Source: Liolophura sinensis
Taxonomy: Eukaryota > Mollusca > Polyplacophora > Chitonida > Chitonidae
DNA length: 64,000 bases
Assembly: GCF_032854445.1 (NCBI RefSeq)
Contig: NC_088295.1
Location: 30,004,470 to 30,068,469 of the forward strand
Direction of reading: 5' to 3'
The position numbers and the translations under genes are program-made. The stretch's first letter is position 1. Each line of letters starts with the position of its first letter. The notes beneath the pieces were generated by a model that saw only the letters and a list, made by a program, of their open reading frames with translations, was not told the DNA's origin and did not search any database. This document shows positions 47,737 to 60,172 of this stretch, piece by piece.

Positions 47737-50700
47737 TCTTCTGAGAAGCTGTAAGATTCTCTCTGGCTAACTCACATACTCTGTTGAGCTTAGTACGAAA
47801 TCTTGACACATACTGTAATAGGTTAACATTGTCACTATCACCAGACACAAACTTTTCCTTGAACAACTGTAGTGGACCACGCACAGTATGGCCAAACACA
47901 AGCTCAAATGGACTAAATCTAAGTGACTCTTGTACAGACTCTCTTACAGCAAACATTAACAAAGGTACACCCTCGTCCCAATCTTTCCCTGTCTCAAAGC
48001 AGTAAGTTCTTATCATACTTTTCAGTGTCTGATGGAATCTCTCTAGTGCTCCTTGACTTTGTGGGTGATAAGCTGAGGATTTATACTGGCTAATACCTAG
48101 CTCATGCATAACTTGTTGGAACACACCAGACATGAAATTTGAACCCTGGTCTGACTGTACTGACTTAGGCAGACCAAACATGGTGAAGAACTTAACTAAA
48201 GCCTTAATTACAGTCTTGGCAGTAATATTCCTTAGTGGAATTGCCTCAGGGAAACGAGTTGAAGTACACATTATGGTTAACATATACTGATTTCCAGACT
48301 TTGTCTTAGGTAGCGGACCAACACAATCTATTAAGATTCTACTGAATGGCTCACCAATTGCAGGAATAGGCCTCAAGGCTGCCTTGGGGATTGTCTGGTT
48401 AGGTTTCCCCACTAACTGACATGCATGACAAGACCTGCAAAATTCAGTAACATCTTTCCTTATTCCTGGCCAATAAAAATGACTGAGAATCTTATGATAG
48501 GTCTTATTAACACCTAAATGACCTGCTAACGGCGTTTCATGCGCTATGGTCAGTATGTCTTTACGATAAGACTTGGGCACAACTACCTGATGCTTAATTG
48601 CCCATTCATCCTCCAACGAAACATCGGGAGGCCTCCACTGCCGCATCAATATGCCAGACTTGACATAGTAGTAGCATGGGTCAGGTAAAGATTCACCATC
48701 TTTAGCTGCATCATTAAACAAGCAAGAAATACTTGGATCACTGTGTTGTTCAGCAATCAACTCAGTCCTACAAAATGGCTGATCACCACTAACAAAATCA
48801 GTACCTACTTCCTGCTGGCTGTCTAATTTGGAAGAATCTCCATCCAACATGTTGTTGAGAAAAGTCTCACTCAAATCAACAGTACTACCCTGGTCCGTAC
48901 TGACTTTTCTAGACATAGCTCTTGTAACAACACAGGACGGATATAAACCCGCTATCTCGCTTTCAACTGGCTCTGTGACTGAATTCAGAGAAGGCTTATC
49001 AACCATTAAGGGATCAACAGTAACTTTATCATGTGCCAAGTCATTTCCCAACAACAAATGAATACCCTCAAAAGGTAATGAAGGCTTAATGCCTACCCTG
49101 ACAGGTCCAGATATCAAATCTGATGACAAATAAATATCATGAAGGGGAACACTGACAAAGTCACTAGACTCTACACCTCTAATAAGGGCACGAACCCCAG
49201 AGTACGACTCTTCAGAAAAGGGCAGAGTATTCATCAACAACAGAGACTGAGATGCCCCAGTATCCCTTAATATCTTTATAGGGGTAGCACAAGACATGTC
49301 GCTTCTAAGCGACACTGAACCAGAATTGATAAACGGAGCGAAGCTATCCATAGAGCATTTGGGAATCTTATCCAATCCCGTATCAGCTAACTCAGATCTG
49401 CTTTTAACTGCTGATGTAACTTCCGGCAATGTTTTGTGCATTGCAACACAAAGACCTGTGGGCTTAGACTCATTCTGAGCTTCCCGTCTCCTTTTCAACT
49501 TGTAACATTCACTCATCACGTGACCTACCCGCTTGCAAAAATTACAAGTGACCCTATTTCGAGGACTACCATTCCAATCTGAACTACGTGAACCATGAGC
49601 TGTAAAACCATTGGAGCCTGGTGTAGAACTCTTCTGTGTAGAGCTACCTCTACCTGTTGCATGTGACTGGGTATTTCTACGTGTAAATGAATTAAATGGC
49701 TTACCCGTGTATGTAACCTTATGTGTCAAGGAATAATCATCAGCTAAACTGGCTGCCTCTTCAAGTGTACTCGCCTTCTGCACATGAACGAACACCTTTA
49801 CATCATTATGAATACAACGCTTGAACTCTTCTACCAGCACAAGCTGACGCAAACTTTCAAAATCCTTGCCTATTTTCTTGGCTATACACCAGCGATCAAA
49901 CAACTGCTCCTTAGCTCGACCAAACTCAACGTATGTCTGATCTCTACCTTTTTCACAGTTACGAAATTTCTGGCGGTAAGCTTCAGGCACCAATTCATAA
50001 CCCTTCAAAATTACCTCTTTCACATAGTCATAATTGGAAGCATTCTCTACACTTAACTGAGTGTAAATTTCCCTGGCCTTTCCAATTAGCACACTCTGTA
50101 ATAACATAGTCCAGAACTCTTTAGGCCACTTCAAGCTATTTGCAATTTTCTCAAAATGCAGAAAATACTTATCCACCTCTTTTTCCTGAAAGGATTGAAC
50201 TAACCGAATGTATTTGGTCACATCAAATCCTGAATCCTGTCTCTTATCTCTCTCAACCTCTAACTTTTTCATTTGGAACTCCAATTCTCTTTCCCTCTCT
50301 CTTTCTTGCATTTCTCTCTCCTCTCTCTGCACTTCCCTCTCTCTTTCTTTCTCTCTTTCCTCTTTCTGCATTTTCAACTTTTCTAACTCTATCTCATGTT
50401 CCCTCTCTTTCTCTTTTTCCTTCTCTCTTTCCTCTCTCTGCATTTTCAACTTTTCTAACTCTATCTCATGTTCCCTCTCTTTCTCTTTTTCCTTCTCTCT
50501 TTCCTCTCTCTGCATTTTCAACTTTTCTAACTCTATCTCATGTTCCCTCTCTTTCTCTCTCTCTCTTTCCTCTTTCTCCAATCTCAACTTTTCTAACTCA
50601 AACTGCTTAAACTTAAGCTCGGCATCAGACTGACCCTCGAACTCATAATCAGATAATGCAGAACTATCAAACTTCCCTATCTCCACTAAATGTTTCAACA

Positions 50701-50848
50701 AAGTATGCTGCATATCTCTTTTCCTCCATGAAGACTTTATGGACAAACCTAAAAATGTCCCTAACTTAACCAAGTCTTCCTTCTTTAAACTCTCAAAAAC
50801 ATCCTGATCGGGCGCATTAACAAACTGTTTAGGATCAAAATCTCCCAT
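47717..50848 (-). pseudogene. gag-pol: Copy 2 gag-protease-integrase single frame, truncated by frameshift
   Basis: 1043 codons from MGDFDPKQF. Residues 1-65 form the helical N-terminus. A charged coiled coil follows (about 80-215), expanded by a 72-bp tandem repeat (HEIELEKLKMQREEREK units). Then come a capsid-like region, the CCHC knuckle (CNFCKRVGHVMSEC), protease DTGA (49253-49264), the integrase zinc finger (CRSCHACQ), and a complete DDE core (ILIDCVG, QSDQGSN, GALERFH). The frame ends soon after, at MTKRQ, because 13 bp present in copies 1 and 3 are missing. This copy shows that gag and pol are ancestrally one frame with no frameshift or stop between them. The gag, protease and integrase parts look intact. 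Confidence 0.92.
50367..50580 (-). repeat. 72-bp tandem repeat in copy 2 gag coiled coil
   Basis: Units begin at 50367, 50439 and 50511, exactly 72 bases apart. Each encodes 24 coiled-coil residues (HEIELEKLKMQREEREK...), so expansion keeps the frame. Copy 1 has a single such unit here. Confidence 0.9.
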
Positions 50849-50953
50849 TGTAAATATTTAGCCACTGAATCATTCACCGTTAAAATTAAGCAATCGCTTC
50901 TCACTTGTGTTTAACTTCAAATATCCGGTGCAAAACAAAAGGGAAACAATCAG

Positions 50954-50971
50954 TTCCCGGACAAGCCCCCA
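50954..50971 (-). other. tRNA-Pro-like primer-binding site, copy 2
   Basis: Same 18 bases as in copy 1, five bases inside the 5' LTR. Confidence 0.8.
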
Positions 50972-50976
50972 ATTTC

Positions 50977-51985
50977 TGTTACGGTATTGAAAACAGCAAC
51001 AGAAAACAGACTCAGTGACTCAATATTACAATGTAAACAATGCTTTATATATAAAATGAGACGTACAGTTTTACAGACAGTTCAACAACAACAACAACAA
51101 CATACACATCAGTATTACCGGTCTTTACAAGTTTCCAGTTCACCTTTGCATCCCAAGGAATGTATTCCAGGAAATCCAACGTAAAGACCATGGGATAAAC
51201 ACACAATTCACAAATTGTCCTAGACAGGTACTTCGCCAGGTTAGCGAACACGAACACAGTACACAGGTTACACAGAGCTGGAACAGTCAAGCCTTTGAAT
51301 GACGTCACACCCGCAGAGCACAACACAGGGTAAATACAGGCATGGAGGTATAATCCACTTCAGATCAGTCACAGCTCCCGCAGAAGCTCACAAACGAGCC
51401 GTTCAGAGACGTAGAGTAATGTCACCTTGTGGCAGAACGAACGTCCTTTGCAAAACTGAAAACTTCAGTTTAGAGTCCTTGACGACCTTGTCGGTCAGGT
51501 GAGGTCAGCGTGTTAAACAAATTACACAGTCCACACTGTATAATCATAATAAAGATCCGAACACCAATAAACGTGACTTCCGCAGAAATTCACATAAACC
51601 AGACATCAGTACTACTGTGGTACACAAACGGTGCCGGCATAAAAAACTGTCCTCCCAAATGAAACTGGCATCACCAGCTCATATCAAAATAATGGACTCG
51701 ATACGAGAGCGTCTCACACTCTCCTGGCTCCCAGTGGATGCAGCAAAAATACCTCCACTCTGCACAGAAAACACGGCTTATATACGGTCCAGGTGGATTC
51801 AACTATTCTTAGACACAGAATTAACAGCCAATGAACATCCAGTTAAATAAACAGAGCATTGAACGAGGTGCTTTCGGCCAGGTCCGCACTGTACATATAT
51901 AACAGGGCCTGTTATGCTTATAACATACAACACAAAGGTCCGCAGACTAACAGTACATGAAAACGTTAAATAGTCATACATAACA
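50977..51985 (-). repeat. 5' LTR of copy 2
   Basis: 1009 bp, almost identical to 45751-46757. Minus-strand TATA-like GTATATAAG at 51777-51785. Confidence 0.93.
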
Positions 51986-52056
51986 CCATCCACGATAATC
52001 CTGGCATCCATGGTATAAATTCTTGCGTACCACATAAAACACCAATCATATAAATA
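51986..52056 (+). mobile_element. SINE-1 right half after copy 2
   Basis: Begins with the duplicated CCAT. It continues with diverged SINE-1 body (ATAATCCTGGCATCC, then TTCTTGCGTACCACATAAAA) and tail (CACCAATCATATAAATA), joining the left half at 45690-45750. Confidence 0.75.
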
Positions 52057-52539
52057 ACTAGTTTTCTGCGAGCATTGTACAAGAAGCCTATTGAGAAAGG
52101 CTGGACACGTTGTTCTTTCCAATTTTTGTCAACTTTTGGTAACTTGTAGTAAATGTCAACCTTTCTGTTTTCTCTACCTGCTATCCTCAGTAGGAAAATA
52201 TTGCAAATTTAAAGCATCAAGTTATCTTAACACGATTAAAAATCTGCATGCTCCAACCGCAAGGGTATGAATCTCTTCATTTTATATCCGAGTGTGTTAA
52301 TAATGCGTGAGTTCAAACCCAGCAAACACCAATCAAATCAATGAAATCCAACAATGACTACCCTGGCTACGGCTCTGTATCGTTCCTTGGAGACTTTATC
52401 CATCCTGACAACATATATAGCTAAGGAAATATAAGTGTCATCATTACTAAAAACCAATTGTTCATTTGTTCTTCACATTTGAGCAGAGTGTAAAATGATG
52501 GAGAAAGAAATTTGCTCACATGGTTGTTACATAGGAAAG

Positions 52540-52870
52540 TACAGGGTGTCAATGTCTGTTTCCAAGACTGGATACCAGCACATGGCCAGACAAGTGCACA
52601 AGAGCGAGTGTTATACGTGTTTATCACCCCTCAATAAACACCAGAAAAGGCACGCAGATGTGACACTAAATCAATCTATATCCTGAAACTAACTCGTTTT
52701 TGAACTTATTCGTTATTGAGATAAACTGTCAGCTAAATCCCGTGAATTTTTCAGGCAGGATAGTGTTTTTAACGGCATTACGACAAGGTCACAGCCGTGG
52801 CTGTGTTGGGCAAAAATGGACAGAGAGTGACCGCCACTGTAAGACAGTCACTAATAAAATGAAGGGAAAA
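52540..52870 (-). repeat. Inverted dispersed repeat, right arm
   Basis: Reverse complement matches 40180-40515 block for block. See that entry. No function recognised. Confidence 0.8.
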
Positions 52871-52871
52871 C

Positions 52872-53560
52872 ATGTGGATGCCTCGCTGTGATTTATACCA
52901 AAGGACTGGAAGAAGGGAAGGCAGTTGTGTGTATTTTTCTAAACTGTCATTACACATTTATAATATTGGAAATGAGCCGTCTCTGTTTTATGGATGTATA
53001 GCAGATTTCGATAAAACACTGTGCGACAATGATATCCCTGTGTACCAAACACATATTTTTATATACCCAGCATTTTTACGCTTTCCACACAGAACATTTA
53101 ATATAAGAACCCCCTCCACACATACACTAACTTTTAATGCACTAGGCATTTGCCAAAGAAAGTTTGCAGTTTCAAATCATAGAGGGGGACATATGGATCC
53201 TTACTTCAAAATGCCGGGTTTCGTTGTAAAACGTGAAGTCAAGCGGTATACGACATGTGTATATGTTTGTTCGAGATCAGTATTTAGCACTGATTTCCGT
53301 CTTTGTCGTTAAAGGTTTACGTGTGGAAAAAAACACCACTATATACTAACAAGTTAGCAAAGCTAATTAAAATGTATCTTATATCCAGATGTGTCCGATG
53401 GCTATTTATTATGGCTCAAATTTATACACTGTCACAATATTATGTTTCCATGAATTTAAATCACTGGCTGCAGACTTCACAGGTTGTGGCGTGTGGACAT
53501 TCATTCTGCCTGAATGAAGGACAAAGTTGGATAGTTTAACATGAACCTGGTGGAATTCTG
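52872..53560. other. Gene-free DNA with an unconvincing 146-codon frame
   Basis: The frame at 52872-53312 (+) has no recognisable domain, and its composition resembles translated non-coding DNA. Treated as non-coding. Confidence 0.35.
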
Positions 53561-53569
53561 AGGAAGATT

Positions 53570-56530
53570 GTTTTTATGGCGTTAAAAAATGCCAAAACAG
53601 GAAGGCTCACACCGGTTGTTAGACATTTCCTTTACCTACATGTACCGGTGGCTTCTACTTGCCATACTTCATCAATTATCTAGGAGAAAAGGAACAGTTA
53701 CATAAAAGAGGCGGCTTTGATTTAATTCGAGAGTCTGCAAAACATAATCAAGTGATCATATCAAAGAAAATTGCAAATGACAAGAAATGATCCAAATCAC
53801 ACACGTTCTGATTCTAACATACCACATACCTAACAAACAGATTGCATCTCTGCAGAATATTGTGGCAAATTTGCCAGGCAGTTGGTGTAAACTGTTTCAT
53901 CTGTAGCACAATCAATACTTTTAATTAAAATGGTTCCCCATCCAAGCCAGTATCATATCATTAATTTAACTTTAACGCATGAAAAACAAGGATAGACTGA
54001 GAGGATTTTGATTTCAGTTATTGTTAGGTTCTTTACAATCTCATGACCGATCGAAAGATAAGTGCTTACTTATTGGCTCACCCATGTAATAAGGTAGAAT
54101 TAATATCATAATACATGTAAGTATTAAAAAGATATAAAATTCTCACTTTGCTTAGAAGGAAACTTTGAGGTTATTGACAAACCAGCAAGCAGCTTTTAGT
54201 TATTAAAACACTAGCTGCTAACCATTGACGCATCACCATGTTAATTTGGTCGTTTACGTTGACTGTTGGTACAGTTGTACATATGTGGATGTCTGCCATA
54301 GGTAACTGTATATTATACCGGTGTGTTCTTGTGTGATATTATTTTACTGGCGACTGTCGCTTGATCCAACTGCGTTGAATGGTTTTGTGGGATACAGTAA
54401 ATATTATCCACACATTATTGTTTAGTCTACCTTGACCAGTGTTATCAGTGAGACCGTATGTCTACTTGGGTTACAACCCAATAGACCTTGTTATCCAAAA
54501 TACGCCATTCACGATTTTGAGGACAGGAGAAATTTATGTGTTTGAGGGACTGTATTGGTTCCTTGTCACAGAACAATTGTCTACCTCCAGTCTAGTCAGT
54601 CACGTGAGTCTCATGATCAAGGCGATAAGAGATACCTTCAAGGAAAGCAAAATGGTATTACCATTTGACAGAGCTAGACGAAATCAGAGATCAACTGAAA
54701 GTATATTCTCACTCACGCGATCAAATCTTATCAAAGACTCTCCAGTTAGTGTTGTACCTGAGTTTTCCCAACCAGTTGTGTATTTGAGTGCTGTACACAT
54801 AACATACAAACCATCAGCTCAGCACACCGGCTTACTCTCCGTCCATTATCAGTCGATATTCACGATGCCGGAATAAAATTATTCAAATGTGCGTGTCTAT
54901 TCTCTGCCCTCAAAGCAAAAGGCATTGTGTTTGAACTTCTGGATCTAAGACGCGACGTGGCCAGAAGTAGACAGACTGAAGTCAGGCAATCTTAAGGTTT
55001 ATTCCGTTCAAGTCATCCGTAGTGATGCTTATGTAGAACTTGTTTTATATATGTTCCATCTTTCCCTCAACTATATGCCGCAATATGAACTCATCTCTGT
55101 GGTATATAAGGCGCCTTGTACTCCATACATTGTTTAAATATACCAGAGCTCTTTGCGACAAAGATGAAATCCATCTCGCGCTAGAATAGCCACGGGGGAA
55201 AAGGAGGCTTCTCAAGTGTCTGGCGATGTGCGGTGGTTTTCCAGGGATCTGTTCCATAAGTTGTCCGTTTGAGATATCTTAAAACAACAATAAATTTAGC
55301 AAATACATTTAAGGCATAAAACTCAAGATTTTTACCTTTTTACACGGCAAGAGGACATTAACAAATTTATGTCCTCCACACCGTAATAGCCTAAGGTATT
55401 CTCACATGTCATTGGCATCAGTATAAACGATTGACTGGTCAAAGAATACACTTTTTTAAGCATATGTATCAGCCCACTTCACAAACATGCTGAAATATAT
55501 GTCATAAGTACTACACGTAGTCTGGTCGGCAATAAGATAAATCCAAGCAAAAGAGGAAGAACACAATAGTGAGTAATACCGAAATGCCGACGTCACACGA
55601 CTAAGGTAAAAAGGGATATGTTGGGTTTTGCCATCACAAAACACACGTCAGCTTCAGACTTTCGCCTTGGAAGACCAATGTAGATTCACAGACCAGACAC
55701 CTTCTTCGAAGGCTTTAATGTCGTTCATTAGGAGTGGGTTTTACAACTTTGATGACTACTGTTAGCTCTTATCTAACTCCTGGATAACAATGGCAACTAC
55801 TGTCTACAGGCAGTGTTGGCTTCTCATTGGCGTATCATGATTTTCTGAAATCTCAGGTCTGCCATGTCAGCACCAAGGGTATTGTTGTTAGCGACGAATT
55901 ACATGCCTTTGTGTTTTCAACAGGGCGAATTGCTTGATTTCATAACGAGAATAATGTGACCATTGAGTTCAAATGTGAGTTCAAATCCAACTCATGCTGG
56001 TCTCCTCTCTGCGATCGTACATGGAAAAAACTTCGAGCGACATTGCTGATCGCAGTCGCGTGATTAAAATAATCTTGGGTGCGGCGTCAAACTGAAAAAG
56101 TAGAAATGATAAAAACTTTTTCCCAATTTTGCCAATTTGCCAATCAAGTCATTTTGGATGAAGTTTCCTTGTGCTTGGGCTTCAGCTAACCAACAGAAAC
56201 GACTACGTTACTAGCGTTAGAAATGAGGAAATTAAATATCAACTGACGGAATATTTTGTTTCAACAATGACGGCTAAATGTGCTTGCTTTTGAACACCAT
56301 TAATCAGAATCATATCTCGGTGATGTTAACACACAATTACTGGAGCTCCATCTGCTCTATTTGTAACAATCAGTGGGAGTTATTCTATTAGAGATCTTAA
56401 CAATGGTCTACCGACTCACGGACTGGATCGCCAGGCAGGCGTGTACACACAAGTCGGCCCATGGGTGTACTTACGCGATGTTCCCTTCAACTGAAGCTCG
56501 AGTTATCATTGATATTTTATAATCAGTACA
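53570..56530 (+). repeat. Second duplication set, unit X2
   Basis: Matches X1 and X3 through the whole interval in the same order: 53600-53690, 54350-54880, 55020-55160, 55660-55920, 56180-56430. A 145-codon frame at 54439-54876 (+) is interrupted by stops in X1 and X3 and resembles nothing known, so I treat it as chance. A block near 53675-53695 on the minus strand has a pyrimidine tract and CAG/TAG before ATAATTGATGAAG, reminiscent of a splice acceptor, and the matching X1 block gives similar residues (IIEEAWHIEIAG / IIDEVWQVEATG). This is the only hint of coding. Confidence 0.65.
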
Positions 56531-57609
56531 AGTGCTGTTCACATAACTTTGAATGTTGTTAGATATTGGATATATAGGTATAGAAAAACCCCTAAACACC
56601 ACCGTTTTCACAATAAATGAACACTTCCTGGGCTTTCGCTATGAGAAAATAAACTCTGTCCTATCCGATGTTATCAGTGAGACCGTGCATCTGCTAGGGT
56701 ACAACCGATTAGACCATTCTATAAAACGTACACCGGTCAGGGTTTCGTGGACAGGAGACATTTATGGGAGTTGAAGACAGTATTGGTTCCGTGTCACAAG
56801 AAGAGTATCTACAATGTAACTCCAGTCTAGTCAGTCACGTGAGTCTCTCATAAAAAAGACGATAAGAGATACCTGACCAAGCCAAGCGAAATGGTATTAC
56901 CGTTTAACAGAGCTAGACAAATCAGAAATTCACTCGATTCACGATATTTTCTCACTCACGCGATCTTAAGTCCTAAGAAAGGGCCTGCAGCCAATGATAG
57001 CTTTTCGTCTGTACCTGCGTGTAGGAGTGTTCCCAGCCAGCTGTGTATTTGCGTTCTTTACACATAACATATAAACCATCAGCTCAGCACACAGACTCAC
57101 TATCCGTCCATTATCAGTCGATATCCACATTGTCTGAATCTAATTATACACATGTGCGTGTCTATTCTCTGCCCTGTCACGACTTCTGGAGTTCAAAGCA
57201 AAAGGCATTGTGCTTGGAGCAAAGGCGTCTGGACAAAGATCTGACGTAGCCCGAAGTTCCGTTTTGAAAGATTAATAACACAGACATCTCATCGTATATT
57301 CAATACTGTTCAACTGTAGACTTATGTAGTGATGCCTTTTCCTGTTGAACTTGTTCTAATTGTTTTCTAGCTTTTTAGGGTATATGCCACAATATGACAT
57401 CATTGTATATGTATTATATGAAGTCCATACTTTGTTTGAATATACTTCTTGCCTTTCTTCTCTGCAGTAATGGTATCGGTCAATGGTATCGCTGGTTTCG
57501 CCGCGGTGTTTCGAACCCCGTCTTTAAATATTGTAATAGATTTTTTTATTTGTTCTTGAGTTTACCGGATAGGTGTCTGACCTACATTTGCCCTCTATGT
57601 ACGTTTTAG

Positions 57610-58920
57610 CCTTTACTGTAATTCACTCGAGCGTTCTCGAGGTTTCGGTGTTTATGAGTTTAGTGTCATTGTTCACAGAGTATCCGTTCTGAAAGTTTGT
57701 ATCGGTCTTGTAAACATGTTTAAGATCAAATCATCCAGAGTTTTCTTTACGCTAGTCTTTAAAAATTAACGACGCAGTTGTAAAGCTCGCAGTCATTTTT
57801 TCACGTCCAACTGAGAACAGTCATATTTACTGTCATCCACTGGGAAGGATTTTGCCGGGTTTGGAGATATTGGCTCTTACGCCATTCGCCATTGCTGTAC
57901 AGAGCACTTTGTGAGCTTGTGTTTCACTAATTGTTATTTTTTGATACATTGTTTTGGAACTTGTATTGCTTATGGTCTATATGTGCGATTACGTACATTT
58001 TATCCCACTTTAACCCGAAAGTGACTTTGTGTATATTTCCGAGGAGTGAAAAATACATCGCCTGCTCGGAATCACTGTCAACCCGTCTGTCCTCGGAAGT
58101 TACACCATCATAGGCAGTTGCTGATAAACATCTACAGTTTGTCACTTTTCGGAATGTCATCCTCTGAACTGTTGATTCTATATTGTCTAAGAGGATTCTA
58201 TATTTACGTGGACGGGCTCGCCTTTGGATGCCGGGATATTCCATCAGGACTTGGACATGCTGTTACCGGTAAGCGACTATATATTTTTGTGAATATTTGT
58301 ATTGTTTTGAATATTATTGTAAATTGTATTATGGGTCTGTTTTGTTCAAATATATGTATAGAACTTATTCAGCCGTCTTTGTGTTTCTTTGTTTGATTTT
58401 GTGTAAGGCATGTCGCTGATCTGAGAGTTAAACAAGGCAAGATAAGAAGGAAATTATTTACCAATTGTCAGATTTTAAAAATTGTCAGATGTGCATATAC
58501 ACTGTGATAACTATCACAAAAAATATTTTTATACTATATATTTTTACAACGGCACACTAATATGAACAATTAAATGTATGTCTCTTTAGTCTCTTTATAT
58601 GCATGGCGCAGTACAGCAGTTTGTGTTTGTATATGTTTAAAGAAAAAGCATTCCGGAACATGAGAAATGCTTTTTGAGACTAAAAACATGATTCCTCATT
58701 TTACAAGTATTCACGAAAATGACCGTTTGTCATTGGAAACATCCCAGTTAAGAGGACATAAACAGCTTGGAGTCCGTGACTTAATACCTTATAGAATTTT
58801 AGCGGATGACGGTATCAATAGAAACTTTCTTGAAATGTACATGTACATGTGTTGGCAAACAGTGCAGTCTTCAGACTGAAGTAATATATGTCTAAAATAC
58901 AAGACGTAGGGCCTAGTCTT
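57610..58920. other. Gene-free DNA without counterpart in the other X units
   Basis: Frames up to 116 codons, none recognisable. Possibly an old insertion within X3. Confidence 0.35.
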
Positions 58921-58927
58921 CTCGCCA

Positions 58928-59085
58928 GTGCTGTAAAGAGAGAGAGAGGACAAATATCGTGAGATAATACTGCAAAGAGACAAAGAACAAATATCGGTAG
59001 GTAATGCTGTAAAAAGAGAGAACAGATATCGGTAGATAATACTGTAAAGAGAGAGAACAGATATCGGTAGATAATACTGTCAAAG
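58928..59085. repeat. Short tandem array, 35-bp period
   Basis: About four units of GATAATACTGTAAAGAGAGA, then GAACAGATATCGGTA. The last two steps, 58996-59031-59066, are about 35 bases; the first unit is longer and diverged. Confidence 0.85.
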
Positions 59086-59427
59086 TTAACATCATTCAGT
59101 TCAAGTCAAAAGCGAGACATTGATTTTTGCCAATATCCTCCAGAAAGCAGACAATAGCCTAAGGCTTTTACCCTGGAAAACCTATATATAGGTCTAATAA
59201 CCAGGCACCTTCTTGAAAGGCTTGAATGTTGTTGATCTGGAGTGTGTTTTACTGCTTTCATACCCATTATAATCCCAGACCTACACACCTTTTTCTGCTA
59301 CATTTAATTTTCTGAAATCTCAAAAAACTATCGTTTACACCAACGAAATGCATTGTAGATGTTGCGTTGTTTGTTCAAGAGAGGAAATTGTTTACAGCTA
59401 TAATTCATCTTCTCACCAGACGTGCTA

Positions 59428-59645
59428 GTGCATCACGATGGGCTAGTGGCCTCTCCCCCGATACGATCGCTATGAGTTCAAGTTCAGCTCATGCTGGCTT
59501 CAGCTATGGTCGTGTTGAGTACGTGGGAAGGTCCGTTAGCAAACCTATGAATGGAAGTGGCTTTCCCTCGGGGTTTGAGTAAGTGAAATATTCTTCAATA
59601 TCCATAGTGTCTAACACAAATCAAATAAATAAATATATACATAAA
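59428..59645 (+). mobile_element. SINE-1 family, nearly full copy, diverged
   Basis: A head-like CTAGTGGCCTCTCCCC, B-box-like GAGTTCAAGTTCAGCTC, CATGCTGGCTTC, GTACGTGGGAAGGTCCGTTAG, and a AATAAATAAATA tail. The body before the tail is partly deleted. Confidence 0.75.
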
Positions 59646-60114
59646 TAAATGTCACCAGTATATCAAGCAGGTCATTCTGTATCCAGTTTGCCGGAACTGA
59701 CGCTGGTTCTGCTCTCAATTTACCGTCCACCAAACAGAAACGATTAAGTTACTGATTTTCGAAATGACAAAATAGAAAATCAATTGATGGAATTATTCGT
59801 TCCAGGAATGACGGCCAAATGTGCCTGCTATACAAACCATCACCAGTGACAATCACATATCTATCTAGGGGCTCTATTTGCACCGATCACAGTTATTTGT
59901 TCCATCAGCTATTCTATTAGGGATCTTAACAATGGTTTGATGAAACACGAAATGGAGCGCCAGGCAGGCGGGTGTATAGAGACAGTCCTACGTGTAACTT
60001 TCTTTCTCAGTCTGTGCACTATTTACGTAACTTTAAACGCTGCTAAATTTATCTCTACAAAAATAAATTTAGAGCTCATTAAGCAGAACAAGTTTTATAA
60101 TGAATGATTTTATC

Positions 60115-60172
60115 TTGGACCTTCGTGACCGTATATATTTCACTTTTATAACGGCGATCAGCATTATGGTGA
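60115..60172 (-). mobile_element. SINE-1 fragment, target of retrotransposon copy 3
   Basis: The plus strand reads TATTTCACTTTTATAACGG, then CGATCAGCATTATGGTGA directly before the LTR. This matches the minus strand of SINE-1 up to its CCACCATAATGCTG segment. Confidence 0.7.

Larger units (their letters stand above)
45751..51985 (-). mobile_element. Gypsy-like LTR retrotransposon copy 2, RT-deleted, youngest
   Basis: A 6235-bp complete insertion on the minus strand: 5' LTR 50977-51985, PBS, gag-protease-integrase in one frame, RNase H, purine tract, 3' LTR 45751-46757. A perfect 4-bp target duplication CCAT (45747-45750 and 51986-51989) lies within a SINE-1 element. The LTRs appear identical except for a CTC/TCC-type change near 46352/51579 and a 2-bp deletion near 46299, so insertion was recent. 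It has the same 888-bp RT deletion as copy 1. A private 13-bp deletion between CATAC repeats near 47736 shifts the frame after integrase. Confidence 0.95.
56540..60060 (+). repeat. Second duplication set, unit X3
   Basis: Matches X2 at 56655-57340 (GTTATCAGTGAGACCGT, TCTAGTCAGTCACGTGAGTC, AACCATCAGCTCAGCACAC). It matches again at 57340-57470, 59160-59350 and 59670-59960. About 1.4 kb (57.6-58.9) without counterpart separates these parts, probably an insertion. It is the nearest X unit to the right edge, so further units may lie outside. Confidence 0.6.

Noticed and set aside
52872-53312. 146-codon frame as a protein gene
   Set aside because: No domain, no homologous frame elsewhere in the window, and it extends out of a dispersed repeat arm. 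Length is within chance for a 64-kb window.
54439-54876. 145-codon frame in unit X2 as a gene
   Set aside because: The aligned frame has stops in X1 and X3 soon after the start, so it is not preserved. Kept only as a hint under the X-unit finding.
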